From the NCBI RefSeq assembly GCF_000188695.1, contig NW_004754929.1, positions 1,365,537-1,408,036 on the forward strand: a stretch of 42,500 nt of DNA, in the 5' to 3' direction. The notes beneath the pieces were generated by a model. That model saw only the letters and a list, made by a program, of their open reading frames with translations. It searched no databases and was not told the DNA's origin. This DNA is from Salpingoeca rosetta (Eukaryota; Opisthokonta; Choanoflagellata; Craspedida; Salpingoecidae). Made by a program: the position numbers and the translations under genes. Below are positions 25,820-35,945 of the stretch, in pieces; within the stretch, counting starts at the first letter, position 1, and every line of letters begins with the position of its first letter.

Positions 25820-27675
25820 GCGACTCACGCCCGGATGCTCGTTACATTACGCAGGCGTTGGCAAGTCGACAAACTTGTCGAAGATTGCGTTTTGGCTGCT
25901 GAGCAACAACATGCGGGTGATGATTGCGGCGTGCGACACATTCCGCTCCGGCGCCGTCGAGCAGGTCAGAAGCACACATACACACGTGTGCGTAGCGTGG
26001 CCGCCCTCTCATGTTGTGTGTGTGTGTGTGCGTGTGTGCGTGTGTGTGTTGTCGTGAATGTTTGCCTCCTCCTCCTTGGCTGGCAGTAGAGGCTGCCAGA
26101 CCACAATGCACGACTGCGCTCGTTTCCCCCTCCCTCACTCTGTTCTCACCACCACACCCTCCTCACTCCGCCCCCCCCCCTCCTTGCCTCCATTCCATCA
26201 GCTGCGCACGCACTGCCGCAAGCTCCGGACGATGCTGGACGACACGGACGATGCCCACCCGCGCGTGGTTGTGTACGACCGCGGGTACGGCAGGAACGAC
26301 GCCGAGGTCGCGGCAGACGCCATCCGCATCGGTCAGCACGCATGCTTTCTTTGCCCGTTGCGTTGTGTTGTGTTGTGTTGTGTTGTGTTGTGTTGTGTTG
26401 TGTTGTGTTGTGTTGTGTTGTGTTGTGTTGTGTTGTGTTGTGTTGTGTTGTGTTGTGTTGTGTTGTGTTGTGTTGTGTTGTGTTGTGTTGTGTTGTGTTG
26501 TGTTGTGTTGTGTTGTGTTTGCGCGCCGGTGCTTGCAAATTGCGATGCTGTGTGTTGTGACGTCATTCCAGCACCTCATATTGAATGACACCGTTCTCTC
26601 TCAAACCCCGTCCCATCCATCCATCCATCCATCCATCCCTCCATCCATCCATCCATCCATCCATCCATCCATCCATCCATCCATCCATCCATCCATCCAT
26701 CCATCCATCCATCCATCCATCCATCCATCCATCCCCTCTTGTCTCACAGCCAAATCGGAGAAGTATGATGTGGTGCTGATTGACACCGCCGGCCGCATGC
26801 AGGACAACGCCCCGCTCATGCGCTCCCTCACACAGGTGCAGAGAGTGTGTATGCCTGTGTGTATGTGCATGCGTACGTGTGTGTGTGTATGTATGTATGT
26901 ATGTAATGTATGTATGTATGTATGTATGTATGTATGTATGTATGTATGTATGTATGTATGTATGTATGTATGTATGTATGTATGTATGTATGTATGTATG
27001 TGTCATCGTTTCTGTTTCAAGTTTATTGCTGAACGTATTGCCTTCTTGTTTGTTGGAGCTCCCATCCCCTCACACCACGCACACACACACACATTACACG
27101 CGCACACGCACATACACATCCATACACACACATTGTACATTTGCTTCCTCTGGTCAATCAGCTGATTCGAACGAACAAGCCGGATCTCGTCCTCTTCGTC
27201 GGTGAGGCGCTCGTCGGTAATGAGGCCGTCGATCAGCTGACAAAGTTCAACCGGGTGCGTCACCTGCACATCCCCTCACCTGCTCACGACACAATCATGC
27301 TTGAACACGACCTTTCACAATCACAGTCACCTCATACCTTCACACTCACCCCGCCCCTCCTCACCTCTCATGACACGTCCCCCAGGCGCTGCAAGACTAC
27401 TCTGAGGAGCGCAATCCGCGCGTGATTGACGGCATTCTTCTCACAAAGTTCGACACTGTTGACGACAAGGTGGGGACTCGCATCTGCTCAGTGGTGGTGG
27501 TGGTGGTGGTGGTGGTGGTGGTGGTGGTGGTGGTGGTGGTGGTGGTGGTGGTGGTGGTGGTGCCATCGCGCTTGCCGTTGGGATAACGACACGCAACCTT
27601 TACACAGCACGCTCACCACGTGTTCACACACACACACATACACACATACACATACACACACACACACGCACACAC

Positions 27676-27732
<57 letters not shown>

Positions 27733-27882
27733 AATGGCTGGCAGGTTGGGTCGTCCATCTCCATGACATACATCACGGGCCAGCCCATCGTGTTTGTGGG
27801 AACGGGACAGCACTACTTTGACCTCCGCAAACTCAACGTCAAGTCTGTCGTGTCGGCGCTCCTCAAGCCAGTGCAGAAGTGA
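21767..27882 (+). CDS. SRPRA: Signal recognition particle receptor subunit alpha (docking protein)
   Basis: Eighteen exons give 668 residues: 21767-21823, 22138-22284, 22588-22678, 22954-23045, 23243-23321, 23468-23679, 23931-24071, 24285-24365, 24583-24743, 24865-24919, 25071-25121, 25389-25587, 25855-25964, 26202-26331, 26750-26835, 27162-27254, 27386-27469 and 27745-27882. The N-terminal SRX domain begins [19 protein letters not shown], almost identical to human, and binds SRPRB. A charged, Ser-rich linker follows (about residues 155-330). The NG domain then shows AKNVAADVA, the P-loop GVNGVGKSTN split by an intron (about 453-462), [36 protein letters not shown] and the closing [18 protein letters not shown]. 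It receives ribosome-nascent chain-SRP complexes at the ER membrane. Introns 14, 15 and 17 carry long repeats of different unit sequence. It is divergent from the RecD2-like gene and convergent with ARL8. Confidence 0.97.
21838..21994. repeat. (CG)n/(TG)n/(CGTG)n tract in SRPRA intron 1
   Basis: A (CG)8 run passes into (TG)n and then CGTG/TGCG units. It is pure alternating purine-pyrimidine DNA for about 150 bp. Confidence 0.88.
25727..25817. repeat. (CA)45 tract in SRPRA intron 12
   Basis: A pure dinucleotide run between the exons that carry the two halves of the P-loop. Confidence 0.92.
26363..26519. repeat. (TTGTG)31 pentanucleotide repeat in SRPRA intron 14
   Basis: About 157 bp of almost perfect pentamers, beginning about 30 bp after the exon 14 donor. 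It is free of stops in forward frames. Confidence 0.92.
26613..26734. repeat. (CCAT)n tetranucleotide repeat in SRPRA intron 14
   Basis: About 30 units with one CCCT variant near 26636, ending just before the exon 15 acceptor. Confidence 0.92.
26887..27000. repeat. (GTAT)n tetranucleotide repeat in SRPRA intron 15
   Basis: About 28 units with one 3-bp phase break near 26905. Confidence 0.92.
27490..27562. repeat. (GTG)24 trinucleotide repeat in SRPRA intron 17
   Basis: A pure run starting about 20 bp after the donor. A (CA)n tract at 27626-27730 lies in the same intron. Confidence 0.92.
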
Positions 27883-28698
27883 AATGTGGAGGAAAGGAGT
27901 AGCAGGCGGAGCGCCTTGCAACGAGACGCTCACCGTTGCCTGCATGAAATGCGTGCGTGTGCAGCATGCATGCAAGCATAAGCATGCAAGAACCCTCCCC
28001 ATCTCCTCTTGTTGTTTGTGTTTGAGGGTTTGTGATACGGCGTGAAAGAACCATAAACCAGAGCAGCTGTACTGGTGCAAACGGTTAGAGACGAGGAAAG
28101 CAACGACGCAACACAAGAAAGGAAGGAGAGGCCAGGCGAGAGAAGCATAACAGCTGTTGCGTGTACATCAAGGATGGCCGTCGAAGTAAGAGAAAGACGC
28201 CTTGCATGAGGGTGCTTGTGTCTGTATGTGTATGTTCGTGTGTGGAGTCCAAAGCGCTGGCATGTGCGTGCGAGATGGGATGATGCAAAACACCACGTGT
28301 CTCCTCCCATAGCGCCTGCTTGCGTGGAGAGGCGCACACACATCGGCAGACGCATCAACACATAATGGACAAGAAACACATGCGCACGGCAAAGGGTAAA
28401 GAAAAGGGGGAGGGGGTGGAAGCATGGCAGCGGAGGGGGTAAGTGGGCCTAAGAACGAAGGAAACGAAGACAACGAAAAGATATGCAAGTGGGGTTGAAT
28501 GGGCCGCAGGAGTGGCACAAGAAGAAGGACGAGAGAAAGTGGCGTGGTGATGCTGTAGAGGAGGGGGTGCACGGAGCGTGTGCCGAGCCACGCAAAGGAT
28601 ATGCATGCATGGTGCGAGGGGGCCGAAACGAAGACACATTGGGAGGTGGTGGTCGTGTTTGCACAAGCGGCCGGTGTGTGGGGAAGGGGCGCTGGGGA
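27883..28698. other. Convergent spacer between SRPRA and ARL8
   Basis: An A/G-rich region of about 0.8 kb (read on +) without CA tracts, repeats or a convincing gene. Open frames on the minus strand are Leu/Ser/Pro-rich only. It presumably holds the two 3' untranslated regions. Confidence 0.55.
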
Positions 28699-28813
28699 TT
28701 ACGATGCCTTGGCGTGTTGCATGATCCATTTCAATGTGATGTCTGGAACATGAAAACACAAAAAGAAGAGGCGGGAATGTCGGTAGCGGTTGTGAGTACG
28801 CGCGCAAACAAGG

Positions 28814-28847
<34 letters not shown>

Positions 28848-28900
28848 CGGCGAGGGCACGAAGAAGAGCCGAGAAATAACAACAACAACAACAACAACAA

Positions 28901-28932
<32 letters not shown>

Positions 28933-29621
28933 GCAACAGGCGGCTGTTGCCACTGCAGAAGACCCAAGCTGCTGAAGTGCACGCACCGAGGTTGACTTTG
29001 CTCTTGCAGGAGATGCTGTAACAGCACACCTCCCGGTCTTGGATGTCCTTCAGGCCACTGCTCGGTTAACGGGATGAGGGGACACGGTGAGGAGGGAGAA
29101 GGAAGAAGAGAGCGAGAGAGAGAATGCAAGGGAATACGAGGTGAGCGCACAGCACACAAGTACACAGAAAGGTATGTACACGCACAAGAAAACGAACAGA
29201 CAGGCAAACACACTCACGCACGCACAAACACACACATATACCCACGCACACAAACACACGCATACCCACGCACAAACACACAAACACACACACATATACA
29301 CACACGTACAGGGCCTGGATGAGCTCATCGGCTTGGAGCGCCTTTGGCAGGTCGTTCTTGTTGCCGAGCACAAGAACAGGGATGCCGGCAAGGTGCGGCT
29401 TCTCGAGCAGGCTCTTCAGCTCCTGCTTGGATGCCTCAAGCTTCTCTGTGTCGGCGGAGTCAACCATGTACCTGTCAACATTGGCAGCAATCGAGAAGAA
29501 GAAGAAGCAGCCACGTGAGTCGAGAGGGCCATCATGAATGAGGTCCAAAGGGCAGCACAGAGCACACAAGTGGGGTAGCAAGACGTCCTCAAGTGATAAA
29601 TACAAGCACACACACACATGG

Positions 29622-29676
<55 letters not shown>

Positions 29677-30563
29677 GCACACACACACACACACATAACA
29701 CACATACACACACACACGCACACACACACGCATACACACATAGACACTCGCGCTCGTGCATGTGCTTACAAGATGACTTGGACTCCTCTGCAGTACCGCT
29801 CCCACATGCTGCGGAACCTGGGCTGGCCACCGATATCCCACAGCTGCCAAGCAGGCACGCAAGCGGAAAGACAGGCAGGTTATTGAGAAAACCGCAACCA
29901 TTGTACGCAGGGCCTATTCTATTCGACAGAGCGATCAGGACACTGCAGCCTTCATCGTTCACAGCGCTGTCATGTTTGGGTCTTCCTCACCTTGATTGTG
30001 ACGTTGCCTTTTGTCACCTTCCTCATGTTGAACCCAACAGTTGGCAGCATGTCCTCGTTGTACTTGCCAGACTGCAAAGCGGACGTGAAGAAGCACGCGT
30101 TAACATAAGCGCCATCATGTGCGCAGCAATGTAGGTGCTTGCTTGCTTGCACACATGCAGCATACACGCATGCATACAAACGCGCACACCCACAGATGCA
30201 CACACATGCGCGCGCACGCACACACACGCACACAACTGCTGGGCTTACCGCGATGACGTCCACAAAAGTTGATTTGCCAGAGTTCTGCAAGCCAACCAAG
30301 GTCAGCTCCATCTCCTCCTTCCAAAACAGGCTCTTGAGCCAGTCTAAAGCACACACGCACACATGCATCCACAATAGGTGGTCGACAGACAGTCAGCGCT
30401 GTGCTCGGCATTCCTGCTCACTTCTCACTTCATCCTATAAGCCGCGCAGACAGACACAGAAACACACACACAGGCACACACGCACACAGGCACACACGCA
30501 CACAGGCACACACACCATCGCTGATTAAAACTCACCGATGAACCGGTCGAACCACTCAAACAT
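28699..30563 (-). CDS. ARL8: Arl8 lysosomal Arf-like GTPase
   Basis: Seven exons: 30536-30563, 30249-30343, 29991-30071, 29770-29843, 29310-29471, 28987-29057 and 28699-28742; 184 residues (human 186). The N-terminal amphipathic helix [20 protein letters not shown] replaces a myristoylation site, as in all Arl8. Then come [20 protein letters not shown] (P-loop), [20 protein letters not shown] (switch I), [20 protein letters not shown] (switch II), [10 protein letters not shown], and [20 protein letters not shown]. Arl8 sits on lysosomes and drives their kinesin-linked movement and fusion. The P-loop reads NSGKST where animal Arl8 has YSGKTT. For the sixth exon I chose CAG|TGGCC at 29057 over an upstream AG because it keeps the human spacing exactly. 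Confidence 0.96.
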
Positions 30564-30895
30564 GGCTGTGTGTTGTGTCTGCGTGGGGGGGGGTGTTCAA
30601 AGCCGCAACAGCAGGGGCAGCAGCAGGAGCAGCAGCTGGCTGTGTGTTGTCTGGAGGTTGAGTCTCAGCTCAGGGTGAGCGACGGTCACTCGCTGTCTTC
30701 TCTTCTCCAAAACCTTGTGTTTGCAGCGTTGGCTTCTTTTGATTGATTGTGGGTGCGCAAAACAGCTCGCAAATGAGTCAACAAATATACGATTCGCTGC
30801 GCTTGGCTTGAACCGTGCGATTAGTGCGCACTGAAATTTTACAACCGTCGCTATCCACCAGATGACGGCGCTGCACGAATTCAAACAACACAACA

Positions 30896-30970
<75 letters not shown>

Positions 30971-30971
30971 C
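30564..30971. promoter_or_regulatory. Divergent spacer between ARL8 and HAUS2-like
   Basis: About 0.41 kb. It ends in an interrupted (CA)n tract at 30898-30969 that abuts the HAUS2-like start codon, so the repeat is probably in the 5' leader of that mRNA or in its core promoter. Confidence 0.5.
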
Positions 30972-31444
30972 ATGGCCAACCCTTGGCAGTCGGACACGTA
31001 TGACTTTGCATTCGACCTTGGCAGCTCGGATCGCTTGCTGACGCTGGCGCAGGGCACGGGCCACCTCTCTCATGCGGTGCGTTGATGAAGCGAGCGGTAG
31101 TTTGTGCCCTTGTGGTTTGTGGTGGCTGCTGTTGCAGCGCCGGCAGCAACACCATGCAGCCTTTTTCGTGCGCTCACTGGCAAGCGTGACCGTTACGTTG
31201 TTGTTGTTGGCTTGCAGGAGGTGGAAGATGCGCTTGCGGGGCAGCCGGGAACAGCGCAGAGCAGAAGACAGGCTGAGCATCCATCATTGGAGATGATTGA
31301 AAAGACGGAGAGACACCTCCAATTGTTGGAGCGGCTCCACACTGCAAAGTTAGAAGCTGCGCACCAGGAGAACAGCTCTCGCTTTGCTCGCCTTCTCTCC
31401 CCAGAAGCCCTCGGTGCGTGCGTGCGTGCGTGTGTGCGTATGTG

Positions 31445-31476
<32 letters not shown>

Positions 31477-32357
31477 GAGGTGTGTGATGTGTGCAAGTGT
31501 GTGCAAGTGTGTGAGTGTGTGGTTGTTGTTATATATGTGTGTGTGCTGTTGAGAGCTGCGGAGGTTGCGCAGAGTCGCAGCTCATCCTTCCTCGGCCTTC
31601 CTCATCCTCTTCGCTTTCCCAAAACGCACACACACACACACCCTCTCTTTCTTCCAGAGGGCATGCAAGGGAAGGTTGATTCGCTGTCGGAACACCTGAG
31701 CATGCTTGTATCGAGGAAAGACGCCATTCGCACCAAGCTCGCGAAACAACCCAGCAACTTCATCGACCTCCCCGTACACCTCCACCAGTGAGTAGACATC
31801 CTCCTTGTGCGCGCGTGTGTGTATGTGTATGCGTGTGCATGTGTGTGTGTGTGTGTGTGTTTGCACACTCACACCACATCCCTTGAAACACGCGCGCGCA
31901 CACATGCGCATGCAGGGCCATGATTGACCTTGCCAAGTCCATCCTGAGAGACCTGCACCACTTTCGCCAAACGCTCGCCCAAGTCCAAGCTGCCATGTCC
32001 TTTCCCGTCAGTGACACTGTCAAGGTAGCATAAATGTGGTCTGACGCATCCCACCATCTCGCATGTGTTCGTACCTCCCCACGCCAAATATACAGGCACA
32101 CACACACACACTCACACGCACACGCACTCACACACACACGCACTCACACACACGCACTCACACACACACATACACACACATACACACATACACACACACA
32201 CGCTCACGCACTCACACCTCGTCCCATCCCCCCTTTCCCTGACCTGTGGTGGTGTCAGCAACTTGAGAGCAGGCTGTCCCGCGGGCAGGAGGAGACAATG
32301 GCGCAGCTGAACGCGCTGTTGCCGCGCTTGCTGCACCTCAGTAGCCAACACCAATGA
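30972..32357 (+). CDS. HAUS2: HAUS2-like augmin complex subunit
   Basis: Five exons: 30972-31076, 31218-31413, 31658-31787, 31916-32024 and 32259-32357; 212 residues (human HAUS2 has 235). The start MANPWQ matches the ANPW at the start of HAUS2. The rest is predicted helical coiled coil, with an ordered match to HAUS2: ..LSEHLSMLVSRKDAIRTKL, then DLPVHLHQAMIDLAKSILRD, then AQVQAAMSFP. These correspond to the human segment that runs from its EAVLKEKRSLRQRL region to RNIP. Augmin recruits gamma-tubulin to the walls of spindle microtubules to nucleate branches. There is no enzymatic motif, so the call rests on spacing and scattered identities. It could be another small coiled-coil protein. It is divergent from ARL8 and convergent with PIGV. 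Confidence 0.62.
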
Positions 32358-32755
32358 CCTATTTCCGCCACTTCCACCCTCACCCGAACACACACAATCC
32401 GCACAGCAACCACCAGCAGCAGCGGCAGTATTGCTGTGTTCTTGCTTCCATCTTGTGTTGCCTTGTTTAATCATGCCTATTCGTTTATTAATCGACTACC
32501 TATGCCTGTGAGCCACATCCCCTGCTTTCACATCTGAATGCGCATGTTGGCATGCACACTGAGACCCCTCACCGAGCAGTCCACACTGCACGTAAATGAA
32601 GAAATGCACATGCAAGCGCTGACACTTCTACAGTCGTGATGTAATGTGCAACACACAATTGGACACAAGCACACACACACACACACACACACATCCATCC
32701 ATCCATCCACATCCACATGCACATCCAAACACACAAGCACACACGCACATGCATG
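32358..32755. other. Convergent spacer between HAUS2-like and PIGV
   Basis: About 0.4 kb of 3' flank for both genes. On the minus strand AATAAA occurs at 32484-32489, about 270 bp past the PIGV stop. A short (CA)n and (ATCC)n block lies at 32669-32708. Confidence 0.5.
32484..32489 (-). terminator. Candidate polyadenylation signal AATAAA for PIGV
   Basis: A canonical hexamer on the minus strand, about 270 bp downstream of the PIGV stop codon. Position and strand fit, but it has not been tested against transcripts. Confidence 0.35.
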
Positions 32756-33592
32756 TCACGTCCATGGGAGGAAAAGGGCGTGCAGGGCAGTCCCCATGAC
32801 GGCATATGCAAGCGACACGCGCAGCCACACACTTCCTTGCCACCACGCACCCGTGCGAAACACATGGGCGCCAAACCAGTACAACAGCGGCGAGGCAGAG
32901 GCGAGCAGGCGCGTGGACACTTGCACGTGCATGGTGAGCAGCGCAAAGAGCGACAGAAAGGCGTGGTACACGGCAACAACAAACACCCGCCCATCCCCAA
33001 ACCCGCCAGCGGTCGCATTGCAATGAGCACGAGTGCGGGGCGGACGCGTGATTGCAGGTGTTGTCGTTGTCGCCATCATCGTTGTGCGATTGTGGCCCTG
33101 TTGTGTCTGGCGTTTGCGCGCACCGTGGTGATGGTGCTGTGAATGCACGCGTGCGTGTGCTTGGACGGCTGAAGCTGGAGCTGTTGCTGGTGGCGATGTG
33201 TCTGTTGTTGCAGCTGCCGCGGTTACTTGTGGCGCTGGCGACTTCTGATGGCGTGCGTGGCGGAGCAGCGAGGCCAGGGGCACCATGGCGTCCGTGATGC
33301 AATCACCCACGGGCCCGCGAAGAGCGAGGGTGGATAAATGCTCCGGTTTCAACCGCACGTGCGTCCACACGGCAGCGACAGATGCAACCATCACAGGTGC
33401 AGCAAGCACAAAGTTGGGAAGCTGTGATGTGTGCGTGTGTGTGATGTGAAGTGTGTGTGTGTGTGTTGATGTGGAACGGGAAAAGGCGCTGGCAGTGGAT
33501 AGGAGGGAAGGAGTGGGTGTATGCGCGTCCCAAAAGTGAATACCCATCACCCCCAAACACACACACACACACACACACACACCCATCACCCC

Positions 33593-33629
<37 letters not shown>

Positions 33630-35599
33630 ACACAAGTAGCAGCATGGGCGTGCTCACTTGCGCTGCCTGGTACTGTTGGAGGAAGCCGACGTGCCAGTAA
33701 TGATGTTGAATGTACCCGTAGATGGAAGGAATGGTGCTGTTGCACCATGGTGGTGGCGGATCATATGCAACAGTTGTGTGACCATCATCACCCGTGCGGT
33801 CGATGCAGAACACAGTGTAGGCGTATGCCTGGAACGCAATGAAGGGAGCAACGATGATCGCTACCCCGAAACATGCACGGGCCAGCGCTCGCGGGATTGA
33901 CGAGGACGTGCACAGCGCAAAGTGGACAACGAAGCCTAAACGGAGTACATAACAGCAGCAGCAGCAGCAGACACACGCACGCACGAGAAAGCTGTCGGGT
34001 CAGGAGGAGTTGGACAAGAAGCGTTGTGGCAGGAGGGGTTGATGGGGTGTGCGTGTGGTGTGCGTTAGGTGTTGTGTGGCGAGTGGCTCTTTGTATCCAC
34101 ATTCATCAAAGTGAAACTGGCAGGTGCATCTAGACGCACCTGCAGTGACAACGCCGTTGGACCGCATGCACGTTGCCAGTGCGAAGAGAATGCTTGCAGG
34201 CAGCAGCCTGAGCAGCACAGCAGATGACGCCGGGGTCTTGGGAGGTGTCTCGACCACTGTGTGGCCTTGATCCTCGCCGTAGACATCGTCACAGTAAAAG
34301 TTGCCTCTGAACAGCCAATACAGTGCAGAGAAGACGAGCAGCGCAAAGATGGACTCTGTGTAGGCTGCGCCAAAGAATGGCAGCGCCGGATTTACAGCGA
34401 ACAACATCGCAGCAACACGCGCATCCCTCTCGTTGCCCATCACCTGTCGCACATGTGTGTGTGTGTGAGTGAGTGTGTGTGTGTGTGTGTGTGTGAGTGC
34501 ATGCGTGTGTGCGTGAGTGTGTGAGTGCATGCGTGCGTGAGTGAGTGAGTGAGTGCGTGAGTGAGTGAGTGAGTGAGTGTGTACGTCAGTCTACAAATGC
34601 ATGCGCGCTTTTACATGGGTGAGTGTCTGCATGCATTGACGCTGTTGTGGTTGTGGCTGCTTTCTTGTGTGTCTGCGTGCGTGAGTCCAGAGCCATGACA
34701 CGCTGCACTGTCTTCTTCATTGGGAACCTCACCTCGCGTGTGAGCTTGAACAACATGGCAGTGGCAAGGAAGAATGCAACCGCGTTGGCCGCCTCAATGC
34801 TGGCTGCTGCCCAGCACCGGCAAGACGGCATCCCTCGCGCCCACGAGCCAATCGCTGCGAGACCAGGGAAGAACGCAAAGTTCTGCACCAGAAGCCATGC
34901 GACACACACACACACACGCACACACATACACATACACATTATAAAGACAGTGAGGCGGTGTGATTCAAAGCAGTAGCGGCGTGGATGCCGCTGCGAGAGA
35001 ATGCGCGTGGTGCTTGTGGTTGACAAGGTATTGAAAGACATGTTGGTACTGTGGGTGCATTGTCCACACCTGCTCATGTTGATAGCCGTGGCACGCAATG
35101 TTGGCAAAGTACACGCCATCCCATGTGGCGAGCCTGTTCCAAGCACATGCCAACACACGTAAGATCCGAGCAACACGCCACTGTGCTGCGGCAGCAAGAA
35201 GTGTTGCATGACCACAAGTATCCGTGTGAACACACACCACATCCGCACACACGTCCACACATCCACACGTCCACACATCCACACACACACGTCCACACAC
35301 ACACACACACACACATTCGCACACACATACACACGCACACACACGTCCACACACACACACACACACACATTCGCACACACACACACACACGCACACATGT
35401 AACCATCAACATCAACGCACGCTTGCACGATGGACGGGCAGTGAAAGGTGTCGTTGTCGGCTGCTTCATTGTCATACTGGAAGAAGATGTCAAGGGAGGT
35501 GTCATAGGGATCAAACCAGCTCGCACACAGCCAACTGCAGCCCAACAACACCAACCTCGCTCCAAACGCAACCGCAACTGTCTCCTCCATCCATCCCAT
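32756..35599 (-). CDS. PIGV: GPI mannosyltransferase 2 (PIG-V)
   Basis: Six exons: 35421-35599, 35070-35133, 34733-34882, 34140-34443, 33658-33935 and 32756-33421; 546 residues (human 493). PIG-V adds the second mannose, from dolichol-phosphate-mannose, to the GPI anchor precursor in the ER lumen. Diagnostic stretches are [26 protein letters not shown] with the catalytic-loop WD pair, [65 protein letters not shown] and the terminal LHALFLPWT. Many hydrophobic segments fit a polytopic ER protein. The last exon holds an extra Thr/Pro/His-rich insert at about residues 388-455 that is absent from human. Alternative in-frame ATG at 35590. It is divergent from QARS across only 346 bp. Confidence 0.95.
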
Positions 35600-35945
35600 T
35601 CCCCGCCGTGCACTGGCTACTGCTGTTGTTTTGTTTGTTTGTTGTTTTGTGTTGTGTCAATTGCGAAATTTCATGGATATTTTCAGCAACTTCTCTTTCA
35701 CGTGTGGATGGTGCGAGCTGTGTAACTGCTGCTGTTTGCGTGGCATGGCATGGTGGTGGTGCTGTGTGTGGTGGTGTGGGTGGCGCACACCTCTGCTTTG
35801 CTGTGCTGTGCTGTGCTGTGCTGTGCTGTGCTTGCGTTGGTTTGATTCACTTTCCTTGCTTGCTTCGCATCCACGACAACCCGCATTCACCTCGCTCACA
35901 TCACGCGCACTCCAGGTTCAGGAGCACAACGAGTACAACGACATC
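35600..35945. promoter_or_regulatory. Short divergent spacer between PIGV and QARS
   Basis: Only 346 bp separate two housekeeping start codons, so this is probably a bidirectional promoter. It contains a T/G-rich stretch at 35618-35655 and (CTGTG)6 at 35801-35831. A CAG at 35913-35915 just before the QARS start could be an acceptor for a 5' leader intron. Confidence 0.5.

Noticed and set aside
26363..26734. Regular repeats that might suggest a CRISPR array
   Set aside because: Units are 4-5 bp with no spacers, inside a eukaryotic intron; they are microsatellites.
26011..27165. A 384-residue open frame on the plus strand
   Set aside because: It is a read-through of SRPRA exons and stop-free pentamer and tetramer repeats; the exons carry clean donors and acceptors.
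28355..29029. A 224-residue minus-strand open frame overlapping ARL8
   Set aside because: It includes part of an ARL8 exon and then intron and spacer with Leu/Cys runs from AAC/AGC repeats; the ARL8 exon structure explains it.
35631..35945. Extension of QARS upstream to an ATG at 35631
   Set aside because: The frame is open but encodes Cys/Trp/Leu-rich sequence from repeats, and the family N-terminus begins near the 35946 ATG.
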